A DNA stretch of 64,000 nucleotides from Pseudoalteromonas luteoviolacea NCIMB 1944 (GCF_001625565.1 NZ_AUXS01000012.1:62001-126000), one strand, 5' to 3'; shown: positions 18,602 through 28,579, numbered from the stretch's first letter. Notes: generated by a model from the sequence alone, not told the origin. Made by a program: numbers and translations.

Positions 18602-19327
18602 ATGCTTAAAATAGAACACACCAATAACAGCTACATTTTACAGCCTCAAGACTGTGCAATGAAGATTACCCATAATTGGTTTAACGTGGAATATTGGCGT
18701 CAAAAAGAAGCCATTATTACGAGCAAACAAGGCCGTGCACCAGCATGGTTTATAGAATATCAAGAAAGCCAAGTCGGCGTTCTCAAACACTACTGGCGAG
18801 GCGGTTTAATAGGCAGGCTGCTCAGCGATCAATACCTGTTTGTTGGGCTAACTAACACCCGCGTATATAAAGAATTCAAATTACTTACTGAACTCAAAGC
18901 ATTAGATCTACCAGTACCAGCCCCCATAGCTGCATATGTAGAAATACGCTTTGGTATTTATCGTGCTGATATTTTAACAGAGGCCATTACAGGCGCAAAA
19001 AGCCTATGCGAAATCCTTCGGCAACGTGTGGCAAGCAATGTCGAATTACAAGCTATTGGACGTACCATAGCTAAATTTCACAACAATGGGGTATATCACG
19101 ATGACCTCAATATCAACAACATTCTTTTTGACAAACAAGGTGTTGTTCACCTGATTGATTTTGATAAAGGCGATATTCGCGAACAAGAAGCAAATTGGCA
19201 ACAGGCGAACATAGACAGACTTGCGCGCTCTTTTAAAAAAGAAGCCAGCAAATGGCCGGCTTTCTTTTTTGAAAAAAGGCATTGGCAAATATTACACAAC
19301 GCCTATAAAACCGAGTTAAGCGGTTAA
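18602..19327 (+). CDS. kdkA: 3-deoxy-D-manno-octulosonic acid kinase
   Basis: KdkA phosphorylates the Kdo residue on lipid A with ATP. The 241-residue protein shows a small kinase fold: [16 protein letters not shown] (about residues 65-80), the catalytic loop [18 protein letters not shown] (about 157-174) and metal-binding LIDFDKGD (about 181-188). This matches the Haemophilus/Vibrio KdkA family of WaaP-like kinases. It is divergent from the heptosyltransferase-type gene and overlaps the convergent hldE by four bases. Confidence 0.92.
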   Translation: MLKIEHTNNSYILQPQDCAMKITHNWFNVEYWRQKEAIITSKQGRAPAWFIEYQESQVGVLKHYWRGGLIGRLLSDQYLFVGLTNTRVYKEFKLLTELKALDLPVPAPIAAYVEIRFGIYRADILTEAITGAKSLCEILRQRVASNVELQAIGRTIAKFHNNGVYHDDLNINNILFDKQGVVHLIDFDKGDIREQEANWQQANIDRLARSFKKEASKWPAFFFEKRHWQILHNAYKTELSG

Positions 19328-20772
19328 CTTTTACTGAGCCGTGCTTTTTTAATCACATTAGAGGTTGAGCAACCATCCAAAAAAGACAGGACCTCAACCT
19401 GGCCCCCTTGTGCTAAAACATGTTCAGCCCCAGCAATTTCCTCAACTTTATAATCGCCACCCTTAACTAGGATGTCCGGACTAATTGTTGCAATTAAATT
19501 GGCCGGAGTATCGCCTTCTTCTTCTTTGCCAAATGGGATCACCCAATCGACAGAAGCCAAAGCTGAAATAACCATAGCACGTTCGTTGAGTGGGTTAATT
19601 GGTCTATCTGGGCCTTTTAAACGTGATATTGATTCATCGTTATTCAACCCGACGACTAGTTTGTCTCCCATTGCTTTTGCTTGTGCTAAGTAGCGAACAT
19701 GCCCTGCATGTAAAATATCAAAACACCCATTGGTAAACACGATTTTTTCACCATTTTGCTTAGCAAAAGAAATGTGTTGCAACACGTCTTCAAATGGCGC
19801 TTGATAATGCTCACCAGTATCTTTGAGATATTGACTCAGTTTTGCACTCAACTCTTCTGGTGAAACCGTTGCGGCACCCAGTTTTCCAACTACGATGCCC
19901 GCAGCTAAATTCGCCATCTCAACCGCATCTTTGGCATTCAACCCTGCGCCTAACATAGCCGTCAAGGTCGCAATAACAGTGTCACCAGCGCCTGTAACAT
20001 CACTCACCTCTAAAACTTGCGCGGCAAAGTCATGTTTTTCACTCTCAGAAATGAGCGACATCCCCTGCTCAGAGCGCGTGAGTAGCATAGCACCTATGCC
20101 GGCTTCAGAAATCAGCTTTCTGGCACTCTCCGTTAGTGTTGTTTCAGAACTAACATCACCACCAGCTAACTTAAATTCATTCAAGTTAGGGGTGATAAAA
20201 TCAGCACCTCGGTAAACTGACAAATCACTGAGTTTAGGGTCTACTAAAACCGTTTTACCTGCTCGTTTGGCAATTTCAATCATCTCTTGGATATTTGCAA
20301 GAGCGCCTTTGTTATAATCCGAAAAGAGAACAAAATCATAATTATCGATAACCTGTTTTAACTGAGCTACCAATAAAGCACTATGCTCTGACAGAAACTG
20401 TTCTTCCATATCTAGTCTGACAACTTGCTGATGCCGACTTATAACTCGCATTTTTGCTATCGTTGGCAAAGTCTCTACAGCAACGAGCTGAGACTCAATG
20501 TTATCGTTTTCTAAAATAGTGCGTAGCTTGTGCCCGTTATCATCTTGACCAATTAGCCCTAATAACCCCACTTTGCCATCTAAATGCGCAATATTCTTCG
20601 CAACATTGGCTGCCCCACCCGCTTTATCTTCTAGGCTACTTACTTTCACAACTGGAACAGGCGCTTCAGGAGAGATCCTGCCAGTATCACCGTGCCAGTA
20701 ACGGTCAAGCATCACATCACCCACAACGAGAATGCTGGCGTTGTGAAGGTTTTGTAAAGCAGCTAGTTTCAT
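19324..20772 (-). CDS. hldE: Bifunctional heptose 7-phosphate kinase / heptose 1-phosphate adenylyltransferase
   Basis: HldE does two steps of ADP-heptose synthesis. In its 482 residues, the N-terminal ribokinase-like domain (about 1-315) has [13 protein letters not shown] and the anion-hole motif DVTGAGDTV (about 264-272). The C-terminal nucleotidyltransferase (about 340-480) has [17 protein letters not shown] with the HxGH motif. Full-length fusion, as in E. coli. Its ATG overlaps the gmhA stop by four bases, so gmhA-hldE are coupled in pathway order. Confidence 0.97.
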   Translation of the reverse strand: MKLAALQNLHNASILVVGDVMLDRYWHGDTGRISPEAPVPVVKVSSLEDKAGGAANVAKNIAHLDGKVGLLGLIGQDDNGHKLRTILENDNIESQLVAVETLPTIAKMRVISRHQQVVRLDMEEQFLSEHSALLVAQLKQVIDNYDFVLFSDYNKGALANIQEMIEIAKRAGKTVLVDPKLSDLSVYRGADFITPNLNEFKLAGGDVSSETTLTESARKLISEAGIGAMLLTRSEQGMSLISESEKHDFAAQVLEVSDVTGAGDTVIATLTAMLGAGLNAKDAVEMANLAAGIVVGKLGAATVSPEELSAKLSQYLKDTGEHYQAPFEDVLQHISFAKQNGEKIVFTNGCFDILHAGHVRYLAQAKAMGDKLVVGLNNDESISRLKGPDRPINPLNERAMVISALASVDWVIPFGKEEEGDTPANLIATISPDILVKGGDYKVEEIAGAEHVLAQGGQVEVLSFLDGCSTSNVIKKARLSKS

Positions 20773-21362
20773 AGGCTTTGCTCCGAGATTAACAGGTCGA
20801 CCGCTTCACATAACCAGTGACCTATAAACATATGCGCCTCTTGAATACGCGCGGTTTCATCAAAATCGATGATGATTGGCAATTTAGCGATGTCTTTTAC
20901 ATCCCCGCCTTTTCGGCCTGTTAATGCGACCGTATAAGCGCCTATTTCATTCGCTGCGGTAAGTGCTAAGTTGATGTTTTCGCTGGTGCCTGAAGTTGTC
21001 AGTCCGATCACCAAATCTTCCGGTTTGCACAGAGCCTGAACTTGCCTTTCAAAAACAGTGTTAAAGTGATAGTCATTGCTATGTGCGGTTAAAATTGACG
21101 TATCTGTTGTTAACGCAATTGAAGCCAAAGGTCCACGCTCTAATTTATAGCGAACCACAAACTCGGCAGCTAAATGCTGCGCATCTGCCGCGCTTCCACC
21201 GTTACCAAACCAAATAACCTTGCCACCAGAGGCGAGCGTTTTTTGACACGCTTTTAAAAGCTCAATTGATTCTTTATGGTAATTTGCCATATTAGCAAAT
21301 AGCGCCATATGGCGCTCCAAGCTATCTAAATAGCTATTCGCAATCTGTTCATTGACTGACAT
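20769..21362 (-). CDS. gmhA: Sedoheptulose 7-phosphate isomerase
   Basis: GmhA makes D-glycero-D-manno-heptose 7-phosphate, the first step toward ADP-heptose. The 197-residue protein is a SIS-domain isomerase with [20 protein letters not shown] (about residues 52-71, phosphosugar and metal site), [10 protein letters not shown] and the C-terminal [15 protein letters not shown] with active-site Glu and His. It belongs to the gmhA-hldE operon; a Wzi-like gene lies upstream on the same strand. Confidence 0.95.
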   Translation of the reverse strand: MSVNEQIANSYLDSLERHMALFANMANYHKESIELLKACQKTLASGGKVIWFGNGGSAADAQHLAAEFVVRYKLERGPLASIALTTDTSILTAHSNDYHFNTVFERQVQALCKPEDLVIGLTTSGTSENINLALTAANEIGAYTVALTGRKGGDVKDIAKLPIIIDFDETARIQEAHMFIGHWLCEAVDLLISEQSL

Positions 21363-21424
21363 AGTGAACCTTAAATTTATTACAAGCCCAAATATGGTGC
21401 TAGTTCTTAATACTTACCCGTGTT

Positions 21425-22885
21425 TTACCAGTATACATTGACTGAAAGCCAAGTGTAGCTTTCTCCGTATACATCTTTTCCAACAGTCAGGCTTGTTTCC
21501 AATTGATAGCCATCAATTTTTCTCGAGTTTGACAGTTTTATTTCACGCATATCTTCATAGGTATCACTCACACCACCTAACTCATTTACGTAACCGCTTT
21601 TGTTTTTTACGTTCGTCAGCTTCAGATTCCACATCGAGTCTAGGCTTTCTGTATAAGTTACCTCAAGTACATTATTGGTCGTGGGTACACCATCATTAAA
21701 CGTTCTGTTGTTTGCCGCAAAGTGTCCAATAACAAAGTTATCTATACTATTACCAGTTTTTGCATAGATTTTATTTACATACCAAAGGCTATGTAGATTC
21801 GTATGTTCAAACCTGATGGCTAAATCTTTGGTTATATTCGGAAAATGAACACCAAAGCTCGTAACATTATTACCAAACAAGTAATTCTTGTGCTCTCGAG
21901 TATCTTCGCCACCATGTTCTAGATACCACTCAGCGGTTGTCCACCAATTGGTTTTAAATACGGTCGTAACGCTAGCCCACTGATCTCCAAGCTCTGCGTC
22001 TTGGCTACCTGTTTTACCGCTGTTATCGTTTCCAGCAGGATCAAAATAGGCTTTAACTACATCTTTGAAATCAACTTTTCTCGGGCCGCCACCAAATTGC
22101 ATGATACGGTTAATGCCAATTTTCCAATTCTGCAATGGTTCAAAGTTGAGTTGTGTACCCGCAAGACGCGGAGTGCCATCATGCAGTGTATTCTGATACA
22201 TAATGCCATCTTCAACATGTTCTAACTCAGAATAGAAAATTTCAAAATCGAAATTCCACCAGTTTTGAAGTGGTGAATTTAACCCCAAAGAAGCGGATAA
22301 AGGAGCTTTTGCATTGGTAGAATATATGGTTGCGGAGTGCTTAAATGGCGAAAACCAGTGCTCTTTATACCCTAAGTTTAATTGTAGATTTTCTCCACCA
22401 AGTGCGTAAAAAGTGTTATATGGCACTAATTTACCTGACTCTACACGATATTCTGCGCCCAATTGCACTAACGAGCTTTTGCTACCTCGGTAGATGCCAT
22501 CCAAGGACAACTCAGCATACTCACCCGAGTAATTTCCACGATCATTTGCCAGTTTTTGCTCCTCACCCGAGTCAGCTCGTAATTTAAAACCTCGACGCGT
22601 GATGCCATCCTGTTGTAAATAAGGAGCGATACGTGCTCGAATGCTGGCTTGCAAAGCTGGGTCTATGTTGCCAAGTTTAACAATATGCTTATTGATTTCA
22701 GTAATACGATAAGGTTTGCTCATCGGTGTTACCGCCGTTAATGCAAACATTTTATCTACTTGATATTCCAAGATCTTATCTTTGCCGATAGGAAGGAAAG
22801 CAGTCGGCGTCGCGTACACTAAAGAAGAGCTTAAAAACAGTATCAAAGTAACAGCAAACAACAACTTTTTATAAATTGACAACAT
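21425..22885 (-). CDS. Capsule assembly Wzi family outer-membrane protein
   Basis: The 486-residue protein has a signal peptide (about residues 1-25, ending SLVYA), a short helical N-terminal region and then many alternating strands expected of an outer-membrane beta barrel, ending in a Trp (VNVYW), as barrels usually end in an aromatic residue. It resembles the Wzi family, which anchors capsule or exopolysaccharide in E. coli, but no other capsule genes are nearby. The ATG at 22885 is chosen because it opens the signal peptide; 34 in-frame codons upstream look untranslated. Confidence 0.8.
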   Translation of the reverse strand: MLSIYKKLLFAVTLILFLSSSLVYATPTAFLPIGKDKILEYQVDKMFALTAVTPMSKPYRITEINKHIVKLGNIDPALQASIRARIAPYLQQDGITRRGFKLRADSGEEQKLANDRGNYSGEYAELSLDGIYRGSKSSLVQLGAEYRVESGKLVPYNTFYALGGENLQLNLGYKEHWFSPFKHSATIYSTNAKAPLSASLGLNSPLQNWWNFDFEIFYSELEHVEDGIMYQNTLHDGTPRLAGTQLNFEPLQNWKIGINRIMQFGGGPRKVDFKDVVKAYFDPAGNDNSGKTGSQDAELGDQWASVTTVFKTNWWTTAEWYLEHGGEDTREHKNYLFGNNVTSFGVHFPNITKDLAIRFEHTNLHSLWYVNKIYAKTGNSIDNFVIGHFAANNRTFNDGVPTTNNVLEVTYTESLDSMWNLKLTNVKNKSGYVNELGGVSDTYEDMREIKLSNSRKIDGYQLETSLTVGKDVYGESYTWLSVNVYW

Positions 22886-23030
22886 TTTATTTCTTTCAAA
22901 TACAAACAGGGGCGAGCATACTAGCAAATTAAGGGCTTTTGAGCACGCCCAGATATGTGTAAAATTGTTATAGTAATTTTCATCCAACTACAAACGCGTT
23001 AAACTGCCCTTTTATTTGTACCCTGATGCC

Positions 23031-24293
23031 ATGACTCGATTTATATACTCCACCATGCTGCTGCTACTTGCACCACTCATTTCGATTTACTTGTATCAGA
23101 TCAGAGGGAAGAAAAACCCCGGCTATAGACACCATTTTTGCGAAAGGTTCGGACAGATAGATGCCAGTATTCCCGAGGGAGCTATTGTTGTCCATTGTGC
23201 ATCTGTAGGTGAAGTACTCGCGGCCGCCCCCTTAATAAAAAAAATGCAAACGCGCTATCCATCATATCCGTTTGTGATCACGTGTAACACACCAACTGGT
23301 CGAGCTGAAGTTTTAAAACAATTTAAAGATTCGGTCTACACATGTTATCTGCCAATTGATTTTGCGTTTTCGACGCGTCGTTTTATCAAACGCTTAAAAC
23401 CTAAGCTAGTCGTCGTATTAGAAACTGAGCTATGGCCAAACCTATTTCATTATGCCAATCAGTATTGCTGCCCCGTTGCAGTGGTCAATGCCCGCTTGTC
23501 GGAGAAATCGTTTCATGGCTATCAAAAATTCTCAGCGATAAGCCGTAATATCATGAAAAATATTAATGTACTTGCAAGCCATAACGAAGAGGATGCTGAG
23601 CGGTTTACTACATTGGGGTTAGAAGAAAAACGAGTTATCACGACCGGATCAATTAAGTTTGATGTCGAACTTAGCGAAAATGACATATCTAAATTGCAGA
23701 ACATCAAATCTCAGCTTGGCGAGCGTCCGGTATGGATTGCAGGGTCAACTCACCCTGGCGAGAATGAGCAAATCATCGCAATACATCAAAGTTTATTGGC
23801 TAAAATGCCTTCATTGCTGTTGATCATTGCACCGCGTCACCCTGAGCAATTTAATGCGGTTGCAAACTTGTTGCGTGACGCTAACCTAACATTTAGCCGT
23901 CGCAGTCAATCGTTTGAAAATACCAGTGAAGTGCTATTAGCGGACACCCTAGGCGAGCTTAAGTTTTTATATGGCTGCGCAGATGTAGCCTTTGTCGGCG
24001 GTAGCTTGATCGAACGAGGAGGTCACAATCCTCTGGAAGCCGCAGCGAGCTCAGTGGGTGTATTAAGCGGTCCAAGCACTTACAACTTTTCTCATATTTA
24101 CCCGCAACTAACAGCAATGCACGGCGCTAAAATATGCTCAAATAACAGCGAGTTAGCAGCGCAATTAGATACGCTATTAAGCGATTCAAACGCAGCCCAC
24201 AAACTGGGGCAGAATGCGCATGCCTGCTTGGCAAAAAATCAAGGCGCGATTAATCGCACGCTCAATATTATCGATTCACTGTTGGAGCAGTAA
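23031..24293 (+). CDS. waaA: Kdo transferase (lipid IVA 3-deoxy-D-manno-octulosonic acid transferase)
   Basis: WaaA adds Kdo from CMP-Kdo to lipid IVA at the inner membrane. The 420-residue protein has an N-terminal anchor (about residues 5-22), the motif ASVGEVLAAAPLIKKM (about 60-75), ETELWPNLF, the Rossmann segment WIAGSTHPGENE and the donor-site FVGGSLIERGGHNPLEAA (about 323-340). ATG 23031 is used; a TTG at 23016 would add five residues. With KdkA nearby, a single phosphorylated Kdo is expected, so this enzyme may be monofunctional. Confidence 0.95.
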   Translation: MTRFIYSTMLLLLAPLISIYLYQIRGKKNPGYRHHFCERFGQIDASIPEGAIVVHCASVGEVLAAAPLIKKMQTRYPSYPFVITCNTPTGRAEVLKQFKDSVYTCYLPIDFAFSTRRFIKRLKPKLVVVLETELWPNLFHYANQYCCPVAVVNARLSEKSFHGYQKFSAISRNIMKNINVLASHNEEDAERFTTLGLEEKRVITTGSIKFDVELSENDISKLQNIKSQLGERPVWIAGSTHPGENEQIIAIHQSLLAKMPSLLLIIAPRHPEQFNAVANLLRDANLTFSRRSQSFENTSEVLLADTLGELKFLYGCADVAFVGGSLIERGGHNPLEAAASSVGVLSGPSTYNFSHIYPQLTAMHGAKICSNNSELAAQLDTLLSDSNAAHKLGQNAHACLAKNQGAINRTLNIIDSLLEQ

Positions 24294-24839
24294 ATGAGTG
24301 AACATATCATTAATACGATGAAGAGCTGGGTCAGTAAGGTCATTGTAAAATATAACTTTTGTCCATTTGCCAGAAAAGAAGTCGAGCAAAACGCTATCTA
24401 CTATCATATCAGTAGTGCTGTCAGTCATGATGACGCCGTAATGGACATGCTAGAGCAGTGCTTTGAGCTAAATCAGAACCCAAAAAGAGAAACAACATTA
24501 ATTAGCTTTTCGGAGGGCTTCGTTGATTTCGGGGATTTTTTAGATTTAGTCGATTTAGCAAATGCTATGCTTTGCGCACAAGGTTTTGAAGGGACATATC
24601 AAATTGCGACCTTTCACCCCGACTACGTTTTTGCAGATAGTGATGAAACTGATCCGGCTAATTACACCAACCGCGCCCCTTTCCCTACCCTCCATTTGAT
24701 CAGAGAAAGTAGCATGGCTGCCGCTCTCGAAGAGTATGATGACCCTGAATCTATCCCAGACAATAACATTCGACTAGCAAGGCGAAAAGGTGAAGCTTTT
24801 TGGCAACAGCTACTCGCCAGCTGCTCACATCATAAATAG
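24294..24839 (+). CDS. DUF1415 family protein
   Basis: A 181-residue protein of the DUF1415 family, function unknown. Characteristic parts are CPFARKEVEQ (about residues 23-32), the region QIATFHPDYVFADSDETDPA (about 101-120) and TNRAPFPTLHLIRESS. It seems cytosolic. The ATG follows the waaA stop codon directly (TAAATG), so it is translated from the same message. A hairpin follows about 15 bases after its stop. Confidence 0.85.
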   Translation: MSEHIINTMKSWVSKVIVKYNFCPFARKEVEQNAIYYHISSAVSHDDAVMDMLEQCFELNQNPKRETTLISFSEGFVDFGDFLDLVDLANAMLCAQGFEGTYQIATFHPDYVFADSDETDPANYTNRAPFPTLHLIRESSMAAALEEYDDPESIPDNNIRLARRKGEAFWQQLLASCSHHK

Positions 24840-24853
24840 CCGTTTCATTCGGA

Positions 24854-24879
24854 CTTGCAGCGCAACTTGACGCTGCAAG
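24854..24879. terminator. Hairpin after DUF1415 gene
   Basis: CTTGCAGCG-CAACTTGA-CGCTGCAAG is a perfect 9-bp stem between the converging DUF1415 and ydbL genes. There is no clean T run directly after it on either strand, so termination is likely but not certain. Confidence 0.6.
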
Positions 24880-24892
24880 CCAACAGGTATAT

Positions 24893-25213
24893 TTACTTTT
24901 TAACCCACTTTCCTTTCACTTGAATAAAGTGACCTGCAGACGTTTTTTTGTAGGTTTTTTCCGCAGCAAGCTTTTCTACCTGCGATAGACTGATGCCATT
25001 TTTCTTGGCCAACTGCTGATATTTGGTTTTGCGCTTCTTGTTGATATCCGCGACAAGTTTTTTCACATCGTCTGAGCCCTTAATAACACCTAAATATCCG
25101 GATGCGTTTTCACCAACCATACCTTGTGACTTAGCTTCATTAATTGATAAAGCCATCACAGAAAAGCTCATACATGCCGCTGCGATTGTGGTCAAAATTA
25201 GTTTTGCTTTCAT
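24893..25213 (-). CDS. ydbL: YdbL family (DUF1318) periplasmic protein
   Basis: A 106-residue exported protein with a signal peptide to about residue 21 (SFSVMA) and a DUF1318 domain: LSINEAKSQGMVGENASGYLG, VKKLVADINKKRKTKYQQLA and a lysine-rich C-terminus. In E. coli, YdbL works with YdbH and YnbE, apparently assisting the assembly of the YdbH-YnbE envelope bridge. It is the last gene of the ydbH-ynbE-ydbL operon here, 11 bases after ynbE. Confidence 0.9.
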   Translation of the reverse strand: MKAKLILTTIAAACMSFSVMALSINEAKSQGMVGENASGYLGVIKGSDDVKKLVADINKKRKTKYQQLAKKNGISLSQVEKLAAEKTYKKTSAGHFIQVKGKWVKK

Positions 25214-25224
25214 GTTCTCGCTCC

Positions 25225-25404
25225 CTAGAATAATTCACTGTCATCACTAAACAAATCGTCTAGCTCTTTGTCTACTTTCACACGGATTTCGTGATCAACT
25301 TTTACATTTAAATTGATGGTGATAGGTTCTTTAGTCTCAACTTGTACTTTATGAGTACAGGCTGAGGTGACTAAAACCAGCATCAAAGTTAGCATCCATT
25401 TCAT
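25225..25404 (-). CDS. ynbE: YnbE-like small outer-membrane lipoprotein
   Basis: A 59-codon gene between ydbH and ydbL. The translation starts MKWMLTLMLVLVTSAC, a lipoprotein signal with lipobox VTSAC (Cys16), followed by THKVQVETKEPITINLNVKV, typical of the YnbE family. E. coli YnbE multimerises with the C-terminus of YdbH to form a periplasm-spanning bridge for phospholipids. AGGAG and GAAGG lie 5-15 bases before the ATG. Its size and position match the three-gene operon exactly. Confidence 0.9.
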   Translation of the reverse strand: MKWMLTLMLVLVTSACTHKVQVETKEPITINLNVKVDHEIRVKVDKELDDLFSDDSELF

Positions 25405-25419
25405 GCCTTCTTGCTCCTG

Positions 25420-27981
25420 TTAGTTTAATGCGTTTTCTACTTCTTTGGTGATCTCATCGCTTAGGCGCAACGCTCTAAACAACTGAAAAATATTTTCTTT
25501 ATGTGTGTAATTAAAGTTAATTGGCTGAGGCTCTGCCTGCTGCTCATTAACACCAGTAATTTGCACGGCTAAGTCTAACCAACCATCTGACGACATATTC
25601 ACGTCGCTTGATAGCTTTTCAATATTGAGCCTTTCCAGCATGCCAAATGCCGTTTCCAAACTCGGTTGCTGTGCTTTAAGCGCTTCAACAGACGCATTGT
25701 TTTCAATACTTAATAACCCGACATCAATGTTATTGAGCTTGCCACCGTCAATTTCAAATAACCCATCGACTACCGACACTGGTAGATGACCATGCACGCG
25801 ACCACTAAGTTCTACACCTGCATTTTTAGCCGCTTTTGCGATCACAGCAAGGTCCCAATTCTTGGCCTCTACTAGAAAGCTCTGATCTTGGTTAGAAAGT
25901 TTAATCCCCTTTGCAAAGAGTTGGCCGTCGAATATGTTCGCGCTGATATTACTCAGCATGGGCTCCCCCTCATAGGAAGACAAAATAGCGCTGAAATTTT
26001 CTAACACAGCACCAGAGCGGACTTCTCTTATGTCTATTTGAGAGTCTTCGAATGCGATCGCTCCTGCGTTAACTTTCCCCGCAACAGGTATATTTAAGCC
26101 GCTCAAATAGTGTGAGTCATACAAAATCCCCCCTTCCTCGAGGACTGCATTGAACGAAAATGCTTGTTGGTTAACATTACCTTGTAAAGTCGCAGAGATC
26201 GTACCTTCACTAAGCTGCAACTTTGGTTCAAACTGTGTCAGTATCGGCGTCAATGTCAAAAAGCTCTGTTCAGGCACCCTCACTGTCAAATGGTGTAACT
26301 GTTGATCAACCTGTTGCTTAATCAGCATTTCAAAATCATCGAGGTGTAACACATGCTCAAGAGAGGCCTGCTCTGCCAATAAACCTGCCGATGTTAAAAC
26401 AACATGCCTAAAAGAAAGCTGAGGAGTCGCGACTAAGCCTAGGTGCGTCTCTCCATCCACCTCTGCGCTCACTTTATTATCTTTAAATTCGCCTTGCAAT
26501 GTTAGGGTATGGGTGACATCTTTGCCTCGTACCTCTGCTTTTTTAAAAGAACCAACTTGAAACTCAAGCTGACTCTTGAATTGCTTATCTTGATCAAAAC
26601 TCACTGCACTTTCTAGCAAAACATGTTTACCAGATACATCCTGAACCTGATATCGCTCAGCACTAAGTTGTGTGTTTAATACGTCTACTTGCAGCGCTTG
26701 TGCAATACCGTCTACCAACTGTTTCATATCAACGCTGACATGAGTCGTTAAATTCAGCTCTGTATTGTTCAATTGCGCCTGTGAGTTAGTTACCTTACCC
26801 ACAGATGATTGCGTTGCTAAATCAACACTGATAATTTCCCCAACGACGCCTTTTAGCACGTAATCACCTTGGCTAACAACGTCTTGAACCTTCAAGCCTT
26901 GAGGTAAACGTACCTCTTCACTGCTGAATAACCAATCCCCCTCAAGAGATAAGGTATTGTTTTGTAAACTCAATTTTGACTGAAGTTCAAGCCAGCCAAT
27001 CTGTGGGTTTTGATGGCTGAGCTGAATATCAGTTTGCACAATTTGACCATTAACATCGAGCGATAGATTTTTCAATTTTAGGGCGGTTGCGCCATTGTTA
27101 TCTTCAAGAGTTAGCGCTGGTATTTCTACACTATTGAAAGCTATATTGATCGGCTCAGGCAGCACAACACGCCAACTTGTGCTTAGCAAGTCTATAGAAG
27201 CACTCTGCTGGTAGCGTTGTAGTTTTTCACAGGCGAGAGCATCAAGCTTAATATCGAGTGATGATAAGTCTGCGCCCCCACTTTGCACGTTTAAATCCCA
27301 ACTACCAGATAACTCCCCTACAACCCTAGCTGTAATATCACACTCGTCTAGGGTTCGATCTAAGATACTTGCATCTAAGCTCACCGATGTAACGGCTTGT
27401 ATACCATCAAATGTGGCCGATAGTTGCCCCGCTAACGCCTTTAATTGCGATGGCAAGTAAGGTTTAATCCCTTGGCTTTGAAGATCAGCATTCAAATTTA
27501 CTTTATCGCTATACACTATGACCTGTGCCAATATATCTCCGCTAAGAGAGAATCTATCAAGCTCAGATTCATGAATTGATAAGGAGAGAGGTTGGCGCAA
27601 TACTGGTGATTCAACATTCAGCTTATCGATCGAGACTAGTGGTCTATCTGCTATTAATGGCAATGAAAGCGGTGTCATAGTTGCCGGGTTAGAACCCGAT
27701 GCGATCGGCTTATGCTTTACCTTTACATACGCTATTTCTATCGACTTTGTTGTGATGGTTATATTTTCCCCATGTACATCCGCTTGCTCATTAGAGAAAC
27801 ACACCTTGCTAATGTGAATTGTAGTGAAATCAGAAGGAGACCACTCCAAACAACTCAATCGGCCTTGCTGTTGGGTGAGAAAGTAATTTGCAGCCGCAAT
27901 ACTGAGTGGCGATCGGAATATAAAAAGCGTGGCTAGCAACAGGCAAAAGCTTATCACTGCATATAACAAAAAACGGCGCAT
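25420..27981 (-). CDS. ydbH: YdbH, AsmA-like intermembrane phospholipid transport protein
   Basis: The 853-residue protein has an N-terminal membrane anchor (about residues 3-25) followed by long runs of alternating polar and hydrophobic strands, the beta-groove architecture of AsmA-like proteins. The C-terminal part, with SGRVHGHLPVSVVDG and the closing helix LFRALRLSDEITKEVENALN, matches YdbH. In E. coli YdbH, TamB and YhdP redundantly carry phospholipids to the outer membrane. The gene heads the ydbH-ynbE-ydbL operon. Confidence 0.9.
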   Translation of the reverse strand: MRRFLLYAVISFCLLLATLFIFRSPLSIAAANYFLTQQQGRLSCLEWSPSDFTTIHISKVCFSNEQADVHGENITITTKSIEIAYVKVKHKPIASGSNPATMTPLSLPLIADRPLVSIDKLNVESPVLRQPLSLSIHESELDRFSLSGDILAQVIVYSDKVNLNADLQSQGIKPYLPSQLKALAGQLSATFDGIQAVTSVSLDASILDRTLDECDITARVVGELSGSWDLNVQSGGADLSSLDIKLDALACEKLQRYQQSASIDLLSTSWRVVLPEPINIAFNSVEIPALTLEDNNGATALKLKNLSLDVNGQIVQTDIQLSHQNPQIGWLELQSKLSLQNNTLSLEGDWLFSSEEVRLPQGLKVQDVVSQGDYVLKGVVGEIISVDLATQSSVGKVTNSQAQLNNTELNLTTHVSVDMKQLVDGIAQALQVDVLNTQLSAERYQVQDVSGKHVLLESAVSFDQDKQFKSQLEFQVGSFKKAEVRGKDVTHTLTLQGEFKDNKVSAEVDGETHLGLVATPQLSFRHVVLTSAGLLAEQASLEHVLHLDDFEMLIKQQVDQQLHHLTVRVPEQSFLTLTPILTQFEPKLQLSEGTISATLQGNVNQQAFSFNAVLEEGGILYDSHYLSGLNIPVAGKVNAGAIAFEDSQIDIREVRSGAVLENFSAILSSYEGEPMLSNISANIFDGQLFAKGIKLSNQDQSFLVEAKNWDLAVIAKAAKNAGVELSGRVHGHLPVSVVDGLFEIDGGKLNNIDVGLLSIENNASVEALKAQQPSLETAFGMLERLNIEKLSSDVNMSSDGWLDLAVQITGVNEQQAEPQPINFNYTHKENIFQLFRALRLSDEITKEVENALN

Positions 27982-28276
27982 TCGTTCCTAACTATTTTGC
28001 AATCTGAACAACTAGTTTAAGTCATCTTTAGCCTAATGTAATGTAGTAGAGCGTAAGAAGTTGTAAAATCGACAAAGTCGTTTTTGAAGTACGTTATAAG
28101 TGTTTACGAATGACCATTCAAGTAGCAGCTACTTGAATAGGAAAACTGTAGATCTAGTATTTTATTGAAGGATTATTTGATAATTCGACTAACTCACACA
28201 GGCAATACAACCTAATGTAATTCGCTATTTTTAAATTGCAGCAGCACTACCCGCTGGAGTTAGTCGTCAACACCTT
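27982..28276. other. Gene-free stretch with two inverted repeats
   Basis: No reading frame is convincing. It holds a near-perfect palindrome, ATTCAAGTAGC-A-GCTACTTGAAT (28116-28138), and a pair of 10-base inverted repeats, CGACTAACTC (28186-28195) and GAGTTAGTCG (28257-28266), 61 bases apart. The second pair ends 10 bases from the stop of the neighbouring small gene. Confidence 0.6.
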
Positions 28277-28579
28277 TTAGTGACCGATACTCATAATTAA
28301 AACTTTAGGGTAATAGCCATTCGGATCTTCTGCCCAGCGCACCCACATTTGTGAAGACTGAGACACTTTCCCTGACAGTGCAACTGACATCATACTCTGA
28401 GTATACGAGTTATCCGTTTTACCTAAGCTAAGCCAGCTTGAAACACCTTTCACCTTGATTAATACCTCAGACGAACTGTTTACATAAACAGACGTAATTT
28501 CACCATTATACTTTTCTTCAAAGCTCGCGAAAGATGAAAAAGAAAACGCCAGCAAAATCAAACAAAAAAACTTAGACAC
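28277..28579 (-). CDS. Small secreted protein of unknown function
   Basis: A 100-residue protein with a clear signal peptide (about residues 1-18, SFSSFAS) and an 80-residue mature part: EEKYNGEITSVYVNSSSEVL, SWLSLGKTDNSYTQSMMSVAL and YYPKVLIMSIGH. The strand-rich mature part loosely recalls small oligomer-binding-fold proteins such as the SubB-like group, but this is only an impression. The start is taken as GTG at 28579 after GGTGG; a TTG at 28594 is possible. It stands alone between AT-rich gaps. Confidence 0.65.
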   Translation of the reverse strand: MSKFFCLILLAFSFSSFASFEEKYNGEITSVYVNSSSEVLIKVKGVSSWLSLGKTDNSYTQSMMSVALSGKVSQSSQMWVRWAEDPNGYYPKVLIMSIGH

